A stretch of 64,000 nucleotides of DNA, taken from positions 558,001 to 622,000 of the forward strand of contig CANLSF010000003.1 of NCBI GenBank assembly GCA_947493695.1, written 5' to 3'. Below are positions 19,012-29,218 of this stretch, in pieces (the first letter of the stretch is position 1; each line of letters starts with the position of its first letter). Origin of the DNA: an uncultured Kiloniellaceae bacterium. Lineage in GTDB: Bacteria; Pseudomonadota; Alphaproteobacteria; Kiloniellales; Kiloniellaceae. The translations under genes and the position numbers were made by a program. A model generated the notes under the pieces. That model worked only from the letters and a program-made list of their open reading frames with translations, ran no database searches and was not told the DNA's origin.

Positions 19012-19992
19012 TCAAGAGCGAGCATCCGAGAGGGTATGTGAAGGGTGAAGCCGCGCACCGGGCTCAACCAAGGCGCTCTCCCGATGGCCTTCAATGACCT
19101 GTTCACCTCCTGCGTCTCGCTCCATCCGCTGTGCCCAGGCGTCAGCCAGATCAATCAACACGCTTTTGAACTGACGCTTAGCAACGAAAGTAAAGAGAGT
19201 GCGGGAGAGCAATCCGCCCTTGGGAACCGCTTCGATGTTTATCGAAAACAGCGAACCGCTTCCCTGCGGCTCAACAGACCAGCGGCCCTGAAGATCGGAA
19301 ATCGGATAGGGATAGTCGGGCGCATCTGTATGGATTTTAAAACCGAAGGAGCGCCCTTCTTCGAAGAGATCGCAGGTCTCTGTCCAACTTTCGCCCTTTG
19401 GACCGAAGCAGCGGCGTTTCATCCCGATACCGTCGCCTGACAGCACTTCAACTCTGGAAAGATTACTGGCAACATCGGCGTAGCCGGGATGATCGGTCAT
19501 GACCTCCCACACCCGTTCCGCAGGCGCATCCACCGCCCGCTCCACCCGCGCGATCAGCACGCCTCCTTCTAGATGAACACTGGCCCGGCTGACCGGCGCC
19601 AGAATCCTGCGGGCCCCGACATACTGACCAATGGCGAAGACAGCGACGAAGGCGGCAACGACATCGATTGCGATGATCCCGATCTCGGTGAAGAACTGCC
19701 ATCCCAAAAAGGCAAGCACGCCACTCGCGAGCAGCCAGCCGATGTCCGCATAAACAACCAGCATCACCTGTGCTTTTGTCACAAAGCGGTTGCTCGCCAT
19801 CAGCACAAGGTCGAGCGCGAAAATGAGAAGCCCAACGCCCAGTAACCTCAGCGCAAGAGGTTTCCAGCCGGTCGGATCCATAAACATCATCTGCGCCACA
19901 TCCGCGGCAAAAATGATCAACTCCAACCCGACCAGAGCAGAGAAGGCAGCGTTCAGCGCAAGAAACCTTCGGGAAACAGTGGTGGTCGACAT
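19012..19992 (-). CDS. Membrane protein with C-terminal SRPBCC (START-like) domain
   Basis: N-terminal four-TM region followed by RVERAVDAPAERVWEVMTDHPGYADVASNLSRVEVLSGDGIGMKRRC. Confidence 0.75.
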   Translation of the reverse strand: MSTTTVSRRFLALNAAFSALVGLELIIFAADVAQMMFMDPTGWKPLALRLLGVGLLIFALDLVLMASNRFVTKAQVMLVVYADIGWLLASGVLAFLGWQFFTEIGIIAIDVVAAFVAVFAIGQYVGARRILAPVSRASVHLEGGVLIARVERAVDAPAERVWEVMTDHPGYADVASNLSRVEVLSGDGIGMKRRCFGPKGESWTETCDLFEEGRSFGFKIHTDAPDYPYPISDLQGRWSVEPQGSGSLFSINIEAVPKGGLLSRTLFTFVAKRQFKSVLIDLADAWAQRMERDAGGEQVIEGHRESALVEPGARLHPSHTLSDARS

Positions 19993-20160
19993 ATCAAATC
20001 CTTTCGTAGCTGAATTGCGCCGAAAGGATTTCACCTGCGCCGAGGGACTTCAATTACCTCGGATATCATGACGCAGAAACAAGCTCTACGCGCACCGCCG
20101 CTCTGTCGATGGATTACAAGTCGAGGAGTCTGTTCTTTTCAACTCATGCCACCGAAGACC

Positions 20161-21417
20161 CTACAGCGCGACGATTTCCTGCATTGCGGTCAGGAACTGC
20201 GCCACTTCCTGTTCCGTGTTGTAGTGGCACATCGAAACCCGAACGCAATCCTTCAGGCCAAGCGGGGTTAGGATGTTTGCCGAATAGTGATCCGCCTTGC
20301 GGGCATGGGTCCGGATGCCCCGGTCACGCAATGCGCTGACCAGTGTCTCCGCGTCCATGCCTTTGACGTACATGGAAACCAGGCCTTCGCGCAGAGGATT
20401 CTCCGGGCCGCAGAGCACGCCGACTTCCGGCATCTCGGTCAGGCCTTTGAGGTTGCCGGTGCCAAAGAGCATGGCGTCGGTCAGATCCTTTTCATGGGCG
20501 TGAATCGCTTTGCTCGCCGCCTCGATCCGGGTGCGCCGGTCGGTGGAGTCCGTAACCTGACTGCCGAGCCATTCGAAGTAGTTCACGACGTCGGAGAAGG
20601 TCGCATAGGCGCCGGTATCGCGCGTGCCCAGCTCCCACTGTTCCTGCGCCGCGCCGATCAGACCGTCATGAGGCAGTTGGGTAAAGCGGTCAGAGATCCA
20701 GGCGATACCATAACCGTGGCGCGAAAAGGCTTTGTAGGGCGAGATCACGTAACCATCGATACCGTAGGAGTCGATATCGATCCCGCCGTGGGCAGCGTGC
20801 TGAATGCCGTCGACAATGATGAAACACTCCGGCGCAACGCTGCGGATCGCCTTTGCGATAGACCCCACGTCAACACCCATGCCGCTGACCGGCGAAGTGT
20901 GCAGGATGGTCGCAACCCGCGTGTCGGGCGTGATGTGGGGCAGATAGTCTTCGGCGGTGACCGATCCGGTCTCGGCGTTGTGCGCGACCGAGACGTAGTC
21001 CTTGCCGGCAATCCCGGCCCAGCGGATGCAGGCGCTGCGTGACGCCGGATGTTCCAGCGTACTCCCTAAAACGATGCCCCCTTTTTCAGCCCCCAGGATT
21101 GCCGTGCTGATCAGACGGAACAGCAACTCTGTGCCGCTTTCGCCGACAAAGACCTGCCCTCCGGTGGCGTTGAAAAAGAGCTTGGTATCTTCCTTGGCCC
21201 TGGCGATCACGCGGACCAGTTCGTGCGCCGCCGGATTATCGCGTCCCTGATTGTCAGGTATGGCCGCCATTTCCTGCGAGGTCTCAACCACCGAGTTCAA
21301 GGTCAGCGCACCACCGGCATTCTCGAAGAAAACCCGGTTTCCCTGGTAGGGGCAGCTCGCTACATGCGCAAAGCGCGCGCGCACTTCGTTGATCAGGTTT
21401 TCATTGGATCCCAGCAT
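20161..21417 (-). CDS. Class V aminotransferase / cysteine-desulfurase-like PLP enzyme
   Basis: VFVGESGTELLFRLISTAIL...HTSPVSGMGVDVGSIAKAI...FIIVDGIQHAAHGGIDIDSYGIDGYVISPYKAFSRHGYGIAW. Confidence 0.88.
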   Translation of the reverse strand: MLGSNENLINEVRARFAHVASCPYQGNRVFFENAGGALTLNSVVETSQEMAAIPDNQGRDNPAAHELVRVIARAKEDTKLFFNATGGQVFVGESGTELLFRLISTAILGAEKGGIVLGSTLEHPASRSACIRWAGIAGKDYVSVAHNAETGSVTAEDYLPHITPDTRVATILHTSPVSGMGVDVGSIAKAIRSVAPECFIIVDGIQHAAHGGIDIDSYGIDGYVISPYKAFSRHGYGIAWISDRFTQLPHDGLIGAAQEQWELGTRDTGAYATFSDVVNYFEWLGSQVTDSTDRRTRIEAASKAIHAHEKDLTDAMLFGTGNLKGLTEMPEVGVLCGPENPLREGLVSMYVKGMDAETLVSALRDRGIRTHARKADHYSANILTPLGLKDCVRVSMCHYNTEQEVAQFLTAMQEIVAL

Positions 21418-21547
21418 TCTCTTTTCCCTTTAACAAACACCCATCAACGGGCTTGGCACACACGCCTTTGCAGAACCCCTGCTTGATACCACCATCATTC
21501 ACGCGGTAAAAAGCACTTATTCCAACAATCATTCATGATAATTTCTC

Positions 21548-22477
21548 ATGCAAAATACGCCTCAGCGCGGTAGTGATTCCCTCATCCTGGCTGCGTTGCC
21601 CGCCATTGAGGCCGCCGCGCGGTTGGGCAGCTTCACCCGCGCGGCCCAGGAACTCGGCCTGACCCAGGGTGCGGTCTCCCGCCGCATCCAGTCTCTGGAA
21701 AGTCACCTTGGTGTCGCGCTCTTCACCCGGCAGGGCCGCGCGGTAAAAATAACCACAGACGGCCTGCGGCTGGCAGAAACCGCCACAGCGATCCTTCGTC
21801 AGATCGAAACCACGCGTCTGGAACTCAGTGGCTCCCTGACGGGCAGCTTACGGATCGGGGTCCTACCCTCCCTCGGCGGCTTGTGGCTGGCGCCGCGCCT
21901 TCAGGCCTTCACGCAGCTTCATCCCGGTCTTTCGGTTAGCGTCTCGACCGTCGATGCGGATTTCAGCGCCGCCCACAAAGACCCGGTGAATTGGGATCCG
22001 TCTCTGTTGGATATCGTCCTGACCTGGGGACACGGCGGCTGGGCGCCCCTGACCGCCAAGACGCTTTTCCGCGAGGAGATGATCGCCGTCTGCAGCCCTG
22101 ACTTCAAAACCGGGCATGCAATCGAGGCCGCCGCCGACCTTTGGACCGCCCCTCGCCTCGCCCACACAACCCGTCCCAACGCGTGGGACGCCTACGCCGA
22201 AGCCCGTAACATCGCCGTCGCCCCCGGCCATACCAGCGCAGGTCACGCCTCCCAACTGGCCTTCGACCACTTCTACATGATCCGCGAAGGCGCATTGGCT
22301 GGTAGCGGCTCAGCGTTGCTGCCGACGTTCCTGGTCGCCAAGGACGTCACCGGCGGATTGCTCGTTCAGACCGGTCCGACCTGGGGCACCGGCGCGCAGT
22401 ATGCGGCTGTGGGAACGAGCACGGCCTTTGGACGACCTGCTGCAAAGGCTTTTCTGGATTGGCTCGTTGCGGTGTAA
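21548..22477 (+). CDS. LysR-family transcriptional regulator (GcvA-like)
   Basis: LPAIEAAARLGSFTRAAQELGLTQGAVSRRIQSLESHLGVALFTRQGRAVKIT. Confidence 0.95.
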   Translation: MQNTPQRGSDSLILAALPAIEAAARLGSFTRAAQELGLTQGAVSRRIQSLESHLGVALFTRQGRAVKITTDGLRLAETATAILRQIETTRLELSGSLTGSLRIGVLPSLGGLWLAPRLQAFTQLHPGLSVSVSTVDADFSAAHKDPVNWDPSLLDIVLTWGHGGWAPLTAKTLFREEMIAVCSPDFKTGHAIEAAADLWTAPRLAHTTRPNAWDAYAEARNIAVAPGHTSAGHASQLAFDHFYMIREGALAGSGSALLPTFLVAKDVTGGLLVQTGPTWGTGAQYAAVGTSTAFGRPAAKAFLDWLVAV

Positions 22478-22532
22478 GCGCAAACAGTGTTGAACACAGG
22501 CAACTTCAAGAGAACGACTCTCATTCAAGCCC

Positions 22533-23711
22533 CTACGATTGCCGTAGCGCCTGATCCAGGTCGGCGATCAAATCATCGCTGTCCTCAATCCCCACAGACA
22601 TCCGGATCATGCCGGGCGTAACACCCTGCGCCTTGATTTGCATGTCGGTCAGTCGGGCACGAAACATCACTGCAGGCTGTACGACCAGTGTTTCAACACC
22701 GCCAAGGCTCGCTGCGTTCAGGCAGAGTCGGAGATTGGCAACGAACCTTAGCCCGACGTCATAGCCACCCGTCAGATCGAAAGTCAGCATTCCGCCGAAA
22801 CCCGTCATTTGCCGCCGGGCAAGATCATGTTGGGGATGTGACGTCAGACCTGGATAGTAGACCTCCCCAACGCTGGAATGCTCCTTGAGAAACTTTGCAA
22901 TCTTCCCGGCGTTTGCGTTGTGAAGGTCGATGCGCGCTTTTAAGGTTCTTAATCCGCGCAGAGCCAGCCAGGCATCAAAAGGCGCACCCACGGGACCAAG
23001 GTCCATAGTTGTGCCCCATATCCGCTCCAGGTGCTCCCGCGATCCGACAACAGCTCCAGCTAACAGATCATGGTGACCGCCGATGTATTTTGTCGCGCTG
23101 TGAACCACCAGATCGATGCCGAAGTCTATGGGTCTCTGATTGATCGGCGATGCGAAGGTATTGTCACAGATAGTCAGCACGTCGGCAGCCCGTGCGATCC
23201 GCGATACAGCATGCAGATCAGTCAATGCGGTAAGCGGGTTTACGGGGGTCTCTATCAGTATCAGCTTTGTATTGGGACGGATGGCCTCTGCGAATGCCTG
23301 AGGCCGGGTTTGATCAACGTAGGTCGTGTCAACACCGTAACGGGTCATGAATTTCTGCAGGAAGTTTGTGGTCGCGCTGTAATGGCTGTCCTGTGCGACA
23401 ATATGATCGCCCTGTGAGACGATGCTTAAGATCGTAGTCGTCATTGCCCCCATGCCGGAGGACAAAATCATCCCGCTCTCTGCGCCTTCTAGATCGGCGA
23501 TAACCCGCGCAAGCCGGGTCGCAGTGGGGTTCCCGTGACGGCCATAAAACTCGGAGTTATGGGGCTCGACAGCCTTGTGCGCAAAATCATGGGCATCGTC
23601 TGCCAGGTACGTCACAGACTGGCATATCGGGGGAGAAACCGCATGATCTGTGCGGAACGCCCCATCGGCGTGAAGCGCGACCGTTGCTGGCGAAATTTTT
23701 TTTGGTGTCAT
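22533..23711 (-). CDS. Trans-sulfuration PLP enzyme, cystathionine beta-lyase type
   Basis: HGNPTATRLARVIADLEGAESGMILSSGMGAMTTTIL...DLVVHSATKYIGGHHDLLAGAVVGS. Confidence 0.93.
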   Translation of the reverse strand: MTPKKISPATVALHADGAFRTDHAVSPPICQSVTYLADDAHDFAHKAVEPHNSEFYGRHGNPTATRLARVIADLEGAESGMILSSGMGAMTTTILSIVSQGDHIVAQDSHYSATTNFLQKFMTRYGVDTTYVDQTRPQAFAEAIRPNTKLILIETPVNPLTALTDLHAVSRIARAADVLTICDNTFASPINQRPIDFGIDLVVHSATKYIGGHHDLLAGAVVGSREHLERIWGTTMDLGPVGAPFDAWLALRGLRTLKARIDLHNANAGKIAKFLKEHSSVGEVYYPGLTSHPQHDLARRQMTGFGGMLTFDLTGGYDVGLRFVANLRLCLNAASLGGVETLVVQPAVMFRARLTDMQIKAQGVTPGMIRMSVGIEDSDDLIADLDQALRQS

Positions 23712-23899
23712 GGCTTTGTCTCTCAAGATTAAAGAGATTGGCGAAAGAAATGTGCGCCGGGCGATTCGAGATAGTCTCAATGCCTGCGGCCGGAAACACA
23801 CCGGCATCGTCAGCACCGGCATCTGAGTGTGAGTCTAGATTGACCTGATCAAGCAAAGGGGCCATATTTCACGAGATCGGGCCACATTCGGATTAAAGG

Positions 23900-24649
23900 T
23901 TGAAACTCCTCGGCATATCCTCGGCAGACTCACTGCAAAAGGTATCGCGCCCGGTCGTCATGCTCTCAAAGGACTACGAGCCCGGTGCGCGCACCAATCT
24001 TCATGTTCATTCCCGGATACAGTTTCTCTTTTCGCAGACAGGCACTATGAGGGCGCGAACCCGCTTGGGTTCGTGGATTGTGCCAACCGGATACGGCTTG
24101 CTGATCCCCGCCGGGATTGAGCATGAGGTGGAGATGTTCGGACAGGTTTCGCTCCGCTCGGCCTATATTCAACAAGAGACGATGGCCGCGCACGGTAACC
24201 AGAACTGTAGCGTCATTCGGGTTTCACCATTACTAGCAATCTCGATCGACCGATTTGCGAGCCGTCCCGTTGAATATGATGAAGACGACATCGCCACCCC
24301 TTTGGCAGCAGTCATAATTTCTGAAATTGCAGGTACGCAACCATCGCCGATGGCGTTGCCCTTTCCGGAACCATCGAACCTGCGTGCGGTCGCTGATGAA
24401 CTACTAAATGATCCCGCGTCAACAAAATCAATTGACCACTGGGCTGCCGAGGCGGGAATGAGTCGCCGCTCCTTCACGCGCTCTTTTCGCGCAGCGACAA
24501 GCATGAGTTTCGGCCATTGGCGGCAGCGACTAAGATATCAGACCGCGAGCGAGCTTATGGCGGCCGGCCATCCAGCCTCGCGGATCGCGGCGCGAGTAGG
24601 CTACAAATCATCGGCGGCCTTAAAAGCGATGATGGAACGGATTGAATAA
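23900..24649 (+). CDS. AraC-family transcriptional regulator with N-terminal cupin
   Basis: AEAGMSRRSFTRSFRAATSMSFGHWRQRLRYQTASELMAAGHPASRIAARVGYKSSAAL; TTG-type start uncertain. Confidence 0.88.
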   Translation: MKLLGISSADSLQKVSRPVVMLSKDYEPGARTNLHVHSRIQFLFSQTGTMRARTRLGSWIVPTGYGLLIPAGIEHEVEMFGQVSLRSAYIQQETMAAHGNQNCSVIRVSPLLAISIDRFASRPVEYDEDDIATPLAAVIISEIAGTQPSPMALPFPEPSNLRAVADELLNDPASTKSIDHWAAEAGMSRRSFTRSFRAATSMSFGHWRQRLRYQTASELMAAGHPASRIAARVGYKSSAALKAMMERIE

Positions 24650-24715
24650 AACCGGAATCACTCAATTTCCGCAAAATATTGGCTGGGTCCAGCTTCACAA
24701 GCTTCTTCAAGTATC

Positions 24716-25147
24716 CTATTGCTGTTCCAGTTCGATAACATTTCCCTCTGGATCGCGCAGATAGACACATAGCACAGGTGCTTCCGGGCTCCCCAAATCG
24801 GTGACCTCACCGAGCCGCGTGCCTCCGGCTTCAATGACTGCGTTGATCGAGGCGTTGATGTCTTCAACTTCGAAAGCCATGTGCCCATAACCGGGTTGAT
24901 TGACGGCCGGTGTTGGACGATCCAGGAAATTCCTGTACTGAAAAATCTCCAGGAATAAACCTTCGACACCCGGCAGGCTCAGGCGCGCGGCGTAGATCTC
25001 TGATTTCGGGACGCCGTTGCCTCGGGATACAAGCTCACCGGACATGGTCCAACGTGGAACACTGTCCCTGCAGCCGAAGACTGCGTTGTAGAAATCGGCC
25101 AGCCGGTCAGTATCACGTGCCACTATACTCACGTGGCCGAACTTCAT
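24716..25147 (-). CDS. VOC/glyoxalase-superfamily protein
   Basis: MKFGHVSIVARDTDRLADFYNAVFGC...GYGHMAFEVEDINASINAVIEAGG...YLRDPEGNVIELEQ. Confidence 0.92.
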   Translation of the reverse strand: MKFGHVSIVARDTDRLADFYNAVFGCRDSVPRWTMSGELVSRGNGVPKSEIYAARLSLPGVEGLFLEIFQYRNFLDRPTPAVNQPGYGHMAFEVEDINASINAVIEAGGTRLGEVTDLGSPEAPVLCVYLRDPEGNVIELEQQ

Positions 25148-25228
25148 CTAGTGTTCCTCCCTCGCCCAGCTAGTGTGATGAATAAGCTCGGTGTGAACAA
25201 GGTTCCCTGCCGGGCAATGGCACAGCAG

Positions 25229-25849
25229 TCACCAGGTAATTCGCACCGGGGACATCGCCCAGACCATTGCGGCTTCGGCGTTTGCGCGGTTGCGGAAACG
25301 GTGTGCGATCGCAGAAGGGTAGGAAAAACTGTCACCTGCCTTAAGCACAATAATCTCGTCTTCCAGCCGCAGTTCGACTTCGCCTGAAAGCACAATGGCG
25401 TGCTGCTCACCTTCGAAGACGTAGGCCTCGAGTGGTTCGGGGGCGGCGCCGGAGACGGGCGGAAAGTGGGATAAAATCAGATAACACTGGCCCGACAGGC
25501 TGCTGGAGAGAAGCTCGTCTTCAAAACCGAGCTCTTCCGCGGACCGGGTGTACATCCCTGATAGCGATCTGCGATTTTCCGCCCGAACCACATGGCGTCG
25601 TTCCAGCGGTCCCTCGCCTGTTTGTTTGGGAAAGAACCAGGCCGCGTCGACCTCCAGAGCTTTGCTGATTTCATTCAAGAGCTCGACGGAAACCCGAGCG
25701 GTGCCAAGCTCGATCCGACTGAGATAGGCGGTCGAGCAGGACACCACATCGGACAGGCCTTTCAACGTCAGCCCACGTGCCTTGCGGACTTCACGAATTT
25801 CACTGCCGAGGCGCTGGGCGTCGGTTTCTGATGGTGGATGCGACATCAA
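25229..25849 (-). CDS. XRE-family regulator with C-terminal cupin
   Basis: LGSEIREVRKARGLTLKGLSDVVSCSTAYLSRIELGTARVSVELL plus cupin EAYVFEGEQHAIVLSGEVELRL. Confidence 0.93.
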   Translation of the reverse strand: MMSHPPSETDAQRLGSEIREVRKARGLTLKGLSDVVSCSTAYLSRIELGTARVSVELLNEISKALEVDAAWFFPKQTGEGPLERRHVVRAENRRSLSGMYTRSAEELGFEDELLSSSLSGQCYLILSHFPPVSGAAPEPLEAYVFEGEQHAIVLSGEVELRLEDEIIVLKAGDSFSYPSAIAHRFRNRANAEAAMVWAMSPVRITW

Positions 25850-25895
25850 GAAGACTTAAAAGATTTTAGTTGATTTTTAAAGAAAAATTCTACTT

Positions 25896-25922
25896 AGTTG
25901 AAAATATAGTCATAATTCAACT
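25896..25922. promoter_or_regulatory. Inverted-repeat operator candidate between the XRE-cupin gene and the flavin monooxygenase operon
   Basis: AGTTGAA(25896-25902)-N13-TTCAACT(25916-25922); an additional AGTTGA half-site lies at about 25868. Confidence 0.5.
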
Positions 25923-25947
25923 GACAAATGACCTATGGGAGAAATCG

Positions 25948-27174
25948 ATGCGCTTTGATTTGATTGCCAATTTCAGTCCGGGTGAGACGATTCCCTGGGT
26001 CCGCACACTGGAGATGATCCTTGAGCAATGCTCTCTGGCTGAGCAGGCCGGCTTCACCACTGCGTGGTTTACCGAGCATCATTTTGCGCACAACGGCTAC
26101 ATGAATGCGCCGCCCAACCCGATCCAGATGTGCACGCATGTGGCCGCCCATTGTCCCACGCTCCGGGTCGGGACGTGTCCTATCGTCCTGCCGGACTGGC
26201 ACCCTCTCCGGGTTGCCGAGGATGTTGCAATGCTGGACAACATGTCGCTCGGGCGGGTCGATTTCGGCGTTGCCAAAGGAATCAACGAGCGCTCGACGAT
26301 TCAGTTCAACCGCAACGCGGACAGGCGGGACAACGCCAAGGTGATGGGGCTGTTCCAGGAGTCACTCGAGATTATCCTGAAGGCCTGGACACAAGAGACC
26401 TTCACCCACAAGGGCGAGTTCTATCAGTTCCCCGTTCCGGGCTGGAAAGAAACCAACCGCTTTTTCGAACCTTTGGACCCCCGCTACCATGATGCAGACG
26501 GTGAATATAAGGCAATGTATATCCATCCGCGCCCCTATCAGCCGGGGCATCCGCCGGTATGGTTGATGTCCAACGCGCCTCCCACCTTCAAACTGGCGGG
26601 CGAAAAGGGCTGGGGTGTCATCTCCATGTCGTCGGCACCCAGACGGACGCTGGCCTGCTGGGAACCTTACCGGGATGCCCTATCGAGCCACGAAGGGCGA
26701 GAGGTCAAGCTCGGCGAAGGCGTCGGTGTCTGCACCGCCTTTTATGTCGGCGAGACGATGGAAGAGGCGATTGACACTATCCGACCCAGCATCAACGCCT
26801 ACTACGAGTTCCTTGGAGGCTCACGGCCTGCGGGGGAATGGACCAAGCACGGCTATCTGGATGTTGGCGAAGAGATGACCCCTGAGGATGAGGCCATGGA
26901 CTGGTTCGACTTCCTCAACAAGCGCGGCATCATTGTGGTCGGCGACGCAGAGTTTGTGGCTGAGAAGTTCGCCGAAAAACAGGAAACCACCGGCCTCGAT
27001 CACCTCGTGCTGATGCAGCAATATACCGGCGTGCCCTATGCGAAGATTCTCGCCAGCTGGAACCGTCTGTTCGAACAGGTGGTGCCGAAATTCGGCACAC
27101 AGTCCATTGTACAACAACGGGCCGCCACGCAAAAACATGCCATCGAACAGAAGGGAGAGCTGGAGCATGCTTGA
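25948..27174 (+). CDS. LLM-class flavin-dependent monooxygenase (luciferase-like)
   Basis: AEQAGFTTAWFTEHHF...LPDWHPLRVAEDVAMLDNMSLGRVDFGVAKG. Confidence 0.92.
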   Translation: MRFDLIANFSPGETIPWVRTLEMILEQCSLAEQAGFTTAWFTEHHFAHNGYMNAPPNPIQMCTHVAAHCPTLRVGTCPIVLPDWHPLRVAEDVAMLDNMSLGRVDFGVAKGINERSTIQFNRNADRRDNAKVMGLFQESLEIILKAWTQETFTHKGEFYQFPVPGWKETNRFFEPLDPRYHDADGEYKAMYIHPRPYQPGHPPVWLMSNAPPTFKLAGEKGWGVISMSSAPRRTLACWEPYRDALSSHEGREVKLGEGVGVCTAFYVGETMEEAIDTIRPSINAYYEFLGGSRPAGEWTKHGYLDVGEEMTPEDEAMDWFDFLNKRGIIVVGDAEFVAEKFAEKQETTGLDHLVLMQQYTGVPYAKILASWNRLFEQVVPKFGTQSIVQQRAATQKHAIEQKGELEHA

Positions 27175-27844
27175 GATCTGGGGACGCCCCTACTCTTCCA
27201 ACGTGATCCCGGTGATCTGGACCGCCAACGAACTGGGCCTCGACTACAGCCTGCAACTGGCGGGCGGCAGCTTCGGCAAGCTCGACAGCGACAGCTACGC
27301 GCGCATCAATCCCAACCGCATGATCCCGGCGATCCGGGATGGCGACTTCGCCCTCTGGGAGAGCCACGCCATCGTGCGTTACCTTTGCGGCCGCTACGCC
27401 GGGGGCAGGTTTTGTCCCGACGACCCCGAAAGCCGTGCGGTCGCAGATCAATGGATGGAATGGTCCGGGTCGCGCGCCTTCCCTCCGGTGATTCAACTCT
27501 TCTTTGCCACCGTGCGCACCCAGCCCGACAACCGCGATCCGGTGAAGATCGCCAGCTTGCGGGATGACGCGAGCAAAGTCCTGGCGCTGCTCGACAAACA
27601 TCTGGCCAGTCGCGCATACGTCGCAGGGGATAATTTCACCATGGGCGACATCCCCCTGGGATGTGTGGCCTATCGTTACTTCAATGTAGAGGTTGAGCGG
27701 CCCAGCCTGCCCAATCTGGAGGCCTGGTATCAGCGCCTATGCGAACGGCCGGCCTACCAGGATCATGTCATGCGCTTCTTCGGCACCAATCCGGAGGAAT
27801 GGCAGGCTCTGGAAAAAGCCTGTGCCTCCGAAGGCGTGCTCTGA
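27167..27844 (+). CDS. Glutathione S-transferase family protein
   Basis: MLEIWGRPYSSNVIPVIWTANELGLDY...NPNRMIPAIRDGDFALWESHAIVRYL; start overlaps the upstream stop. Confidence 0.92.
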   Translation: MLEIWGRPYSSNVIPVIWTANELGLDYSLQLAGGSFGKLDSDSYARINPNRMIPAIRDGDFALWESHAIVRYLCGRYAGGRFCPDDPESRAVADQWMEWSGSRAFPPVIQLFFATVRTQPDNRDPVKIASLRDDASKVLALLDKHLASRAYVAGDNFTMGDIPLGCVAYRYFNVEVERPSLPNLEAWYQRLCERPAYQDHVMRFFGTNPEEWQALEKACASEGVL

Positions 27845-28329
27845 TGGACGTGAAAGATTATCGCCGCGCGCTCGGCGCCTTCCCCACGGGCGTGACCATT
27901 GTGACCGCCTTCGACGAGACAGGGGAGCCCTGGGGACTGACAGCCAACTCCTTTACCTCGGTCTCTCTGGAACCGCCGGTGATCTCGGTCTGTATCGCCA
28001 AATCGGGGCGGGTGTTCCCAGCGCTCAAACATTCGAACCGCTTTGCCGTGAACATCCTCTCGGCAGACCAGCAGGACCTTGCGATGCATTTCGCAAGCAA
28101 GGCCGAGAACCGCTTCACAGGCACGCAATGGGAGGCAAACCCAAGCGGCGCCCCGCTCCTGCCCGGCGCCTCGGCCCGACTTGATTGCAGAGTGCATGCC
28201 CGCATCGATGCGGGTGACCACGAAATCCTCCTGGGACAGGTCGACAGCTATGACCACAGTCCCATCGCACCATTAGCCTTTTGCCGCGGTAGCTTCTTTG
28301 CCGTCCCCCAACCGGAGGCCAAGATATGA
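27844..28329 (+). CDS. Flavin reductase-family protein
   Basis: ALGAFPTGVTIVTAFDETGEPWGLTANSFTSVSLEPPVISVCIAKSGRVFPALKHSNRFAVNIL. Confidence 0.93.
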   Translation: MDVKDYRRALGAFPTGVTIVTAFDETGEPWGLTANSFTSVSLEPPVISVCIAKSGRVFPALKHSNRFAVNILSADQQDLAMHFASKAENRFTGTQWEANPSGAPLLPGASARLDCRVHARIDAGDHEILLGQVDSYDHSPIAPLAFCRGSFFAVPQPEAKI

Positions 28330-29207
28330 GCGACGCCCTGACCTACCACACGCGCTTCACGCCGGAAGAATTCGACGCACAATACAATTTGCGCGCCGGG
28401 CGTCCGGATTACGAAGTGACCGTCATTCCCGGTTGGACGAACGCCAGCGAGACAGCACGTGCCACGCTCGACTGTGCAACCGATATTCGCTACGGCGAAG
28501 GCGAGAAACAAAAACTCGACGTCTTCCGCTGCGGTGATCGCTCTGCGCCGACACTGGTCTATTTCCACGGTGGATACTGGCAGCGCGGCGACAAGTCGGT
28601 CTATTCCTTCCTTGCTACGCCCTTCGTGGCCGCGCGCGTCAATGTCGTCGTGGTCGGCTATGACCTCTGTCCCGCCGTGACCATTACCCGCATCTCAGAA
28701 GAGGCGCGCGAAGCGATGACATATATCTGGCGCGAAGCCGCTGACCTGCAGATCAACCCGGACCGGATCACGGTCATGGGTCATTCAGCGGGCGGTCATA
28801 TTACTCAGATGATGATGGCGACCGCTTGGACGAGCGTAGGTACCGATCTGCCCGCCGACCTCATCAAGGCGGGTATCCCTGTCTCGCCGCTCAGTTACCT
28901 GGAGCCCGTGCGCCTGACCGAGGCGCTCAACGCAGGCATCCGTATGGATCCGGCAGAGGCCCAGGCCGAAAGCCCCATGACCAAGCACCCGCCCTGCACC
29001 AACGCACCACAGCTCGTCGTCGTGGGCGGCGCCGAGACCCAGGAGTTCCATCGCCAGGCTCGAATGTACAGCGAGAAATACGCCACTCCCGCACGCCCCA
29101 TGGAAGTCTATATCGTGCCCGGCGTGGACCATTTCGACGAACTCAACGTACTTGCCGACCCGGGAAGTCCGTTCTTCGCCAAGACCTGCGCCATGCTTGG
29201 CCTTTAA
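28326..29207 (+). CDS. Alpha/beta hydrolase (kynurenine formamidase-like)
   Basis: LVYFHGGYWQRGDKSVYSFLATPFVAARVNVVVVGYDLCPAVTI...VMGHSAGGHIT. Confidence 0.88.
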   Translation: MSDALTYHTRFTPEEFDAQYNLRAGRPDYEVTVIPGWTNASETARATLDCATDIRYGEGEKQKLDVFRCGDRSAPTLVYFHGGYWQRGDKSVYSFLATPFVAARVNVVVVGYDLCPAVTITRISEEAREAMTYIWREAADLQINPDRITVMGHSAGGHITQMMMATAWTSVGTDLPADLIKAGIPVSPLSYLEPVRLTEALNAGIRMDPAEAQAESPMTKHPPCTNAPQLVVVGGAETQEFHRQARMYSEKYATPARPMEVYIVPGVDHFDELNVLADPGSPFFAKTCAMLGL

Positions 29208-29218
29208 GGAGCCCCCAG

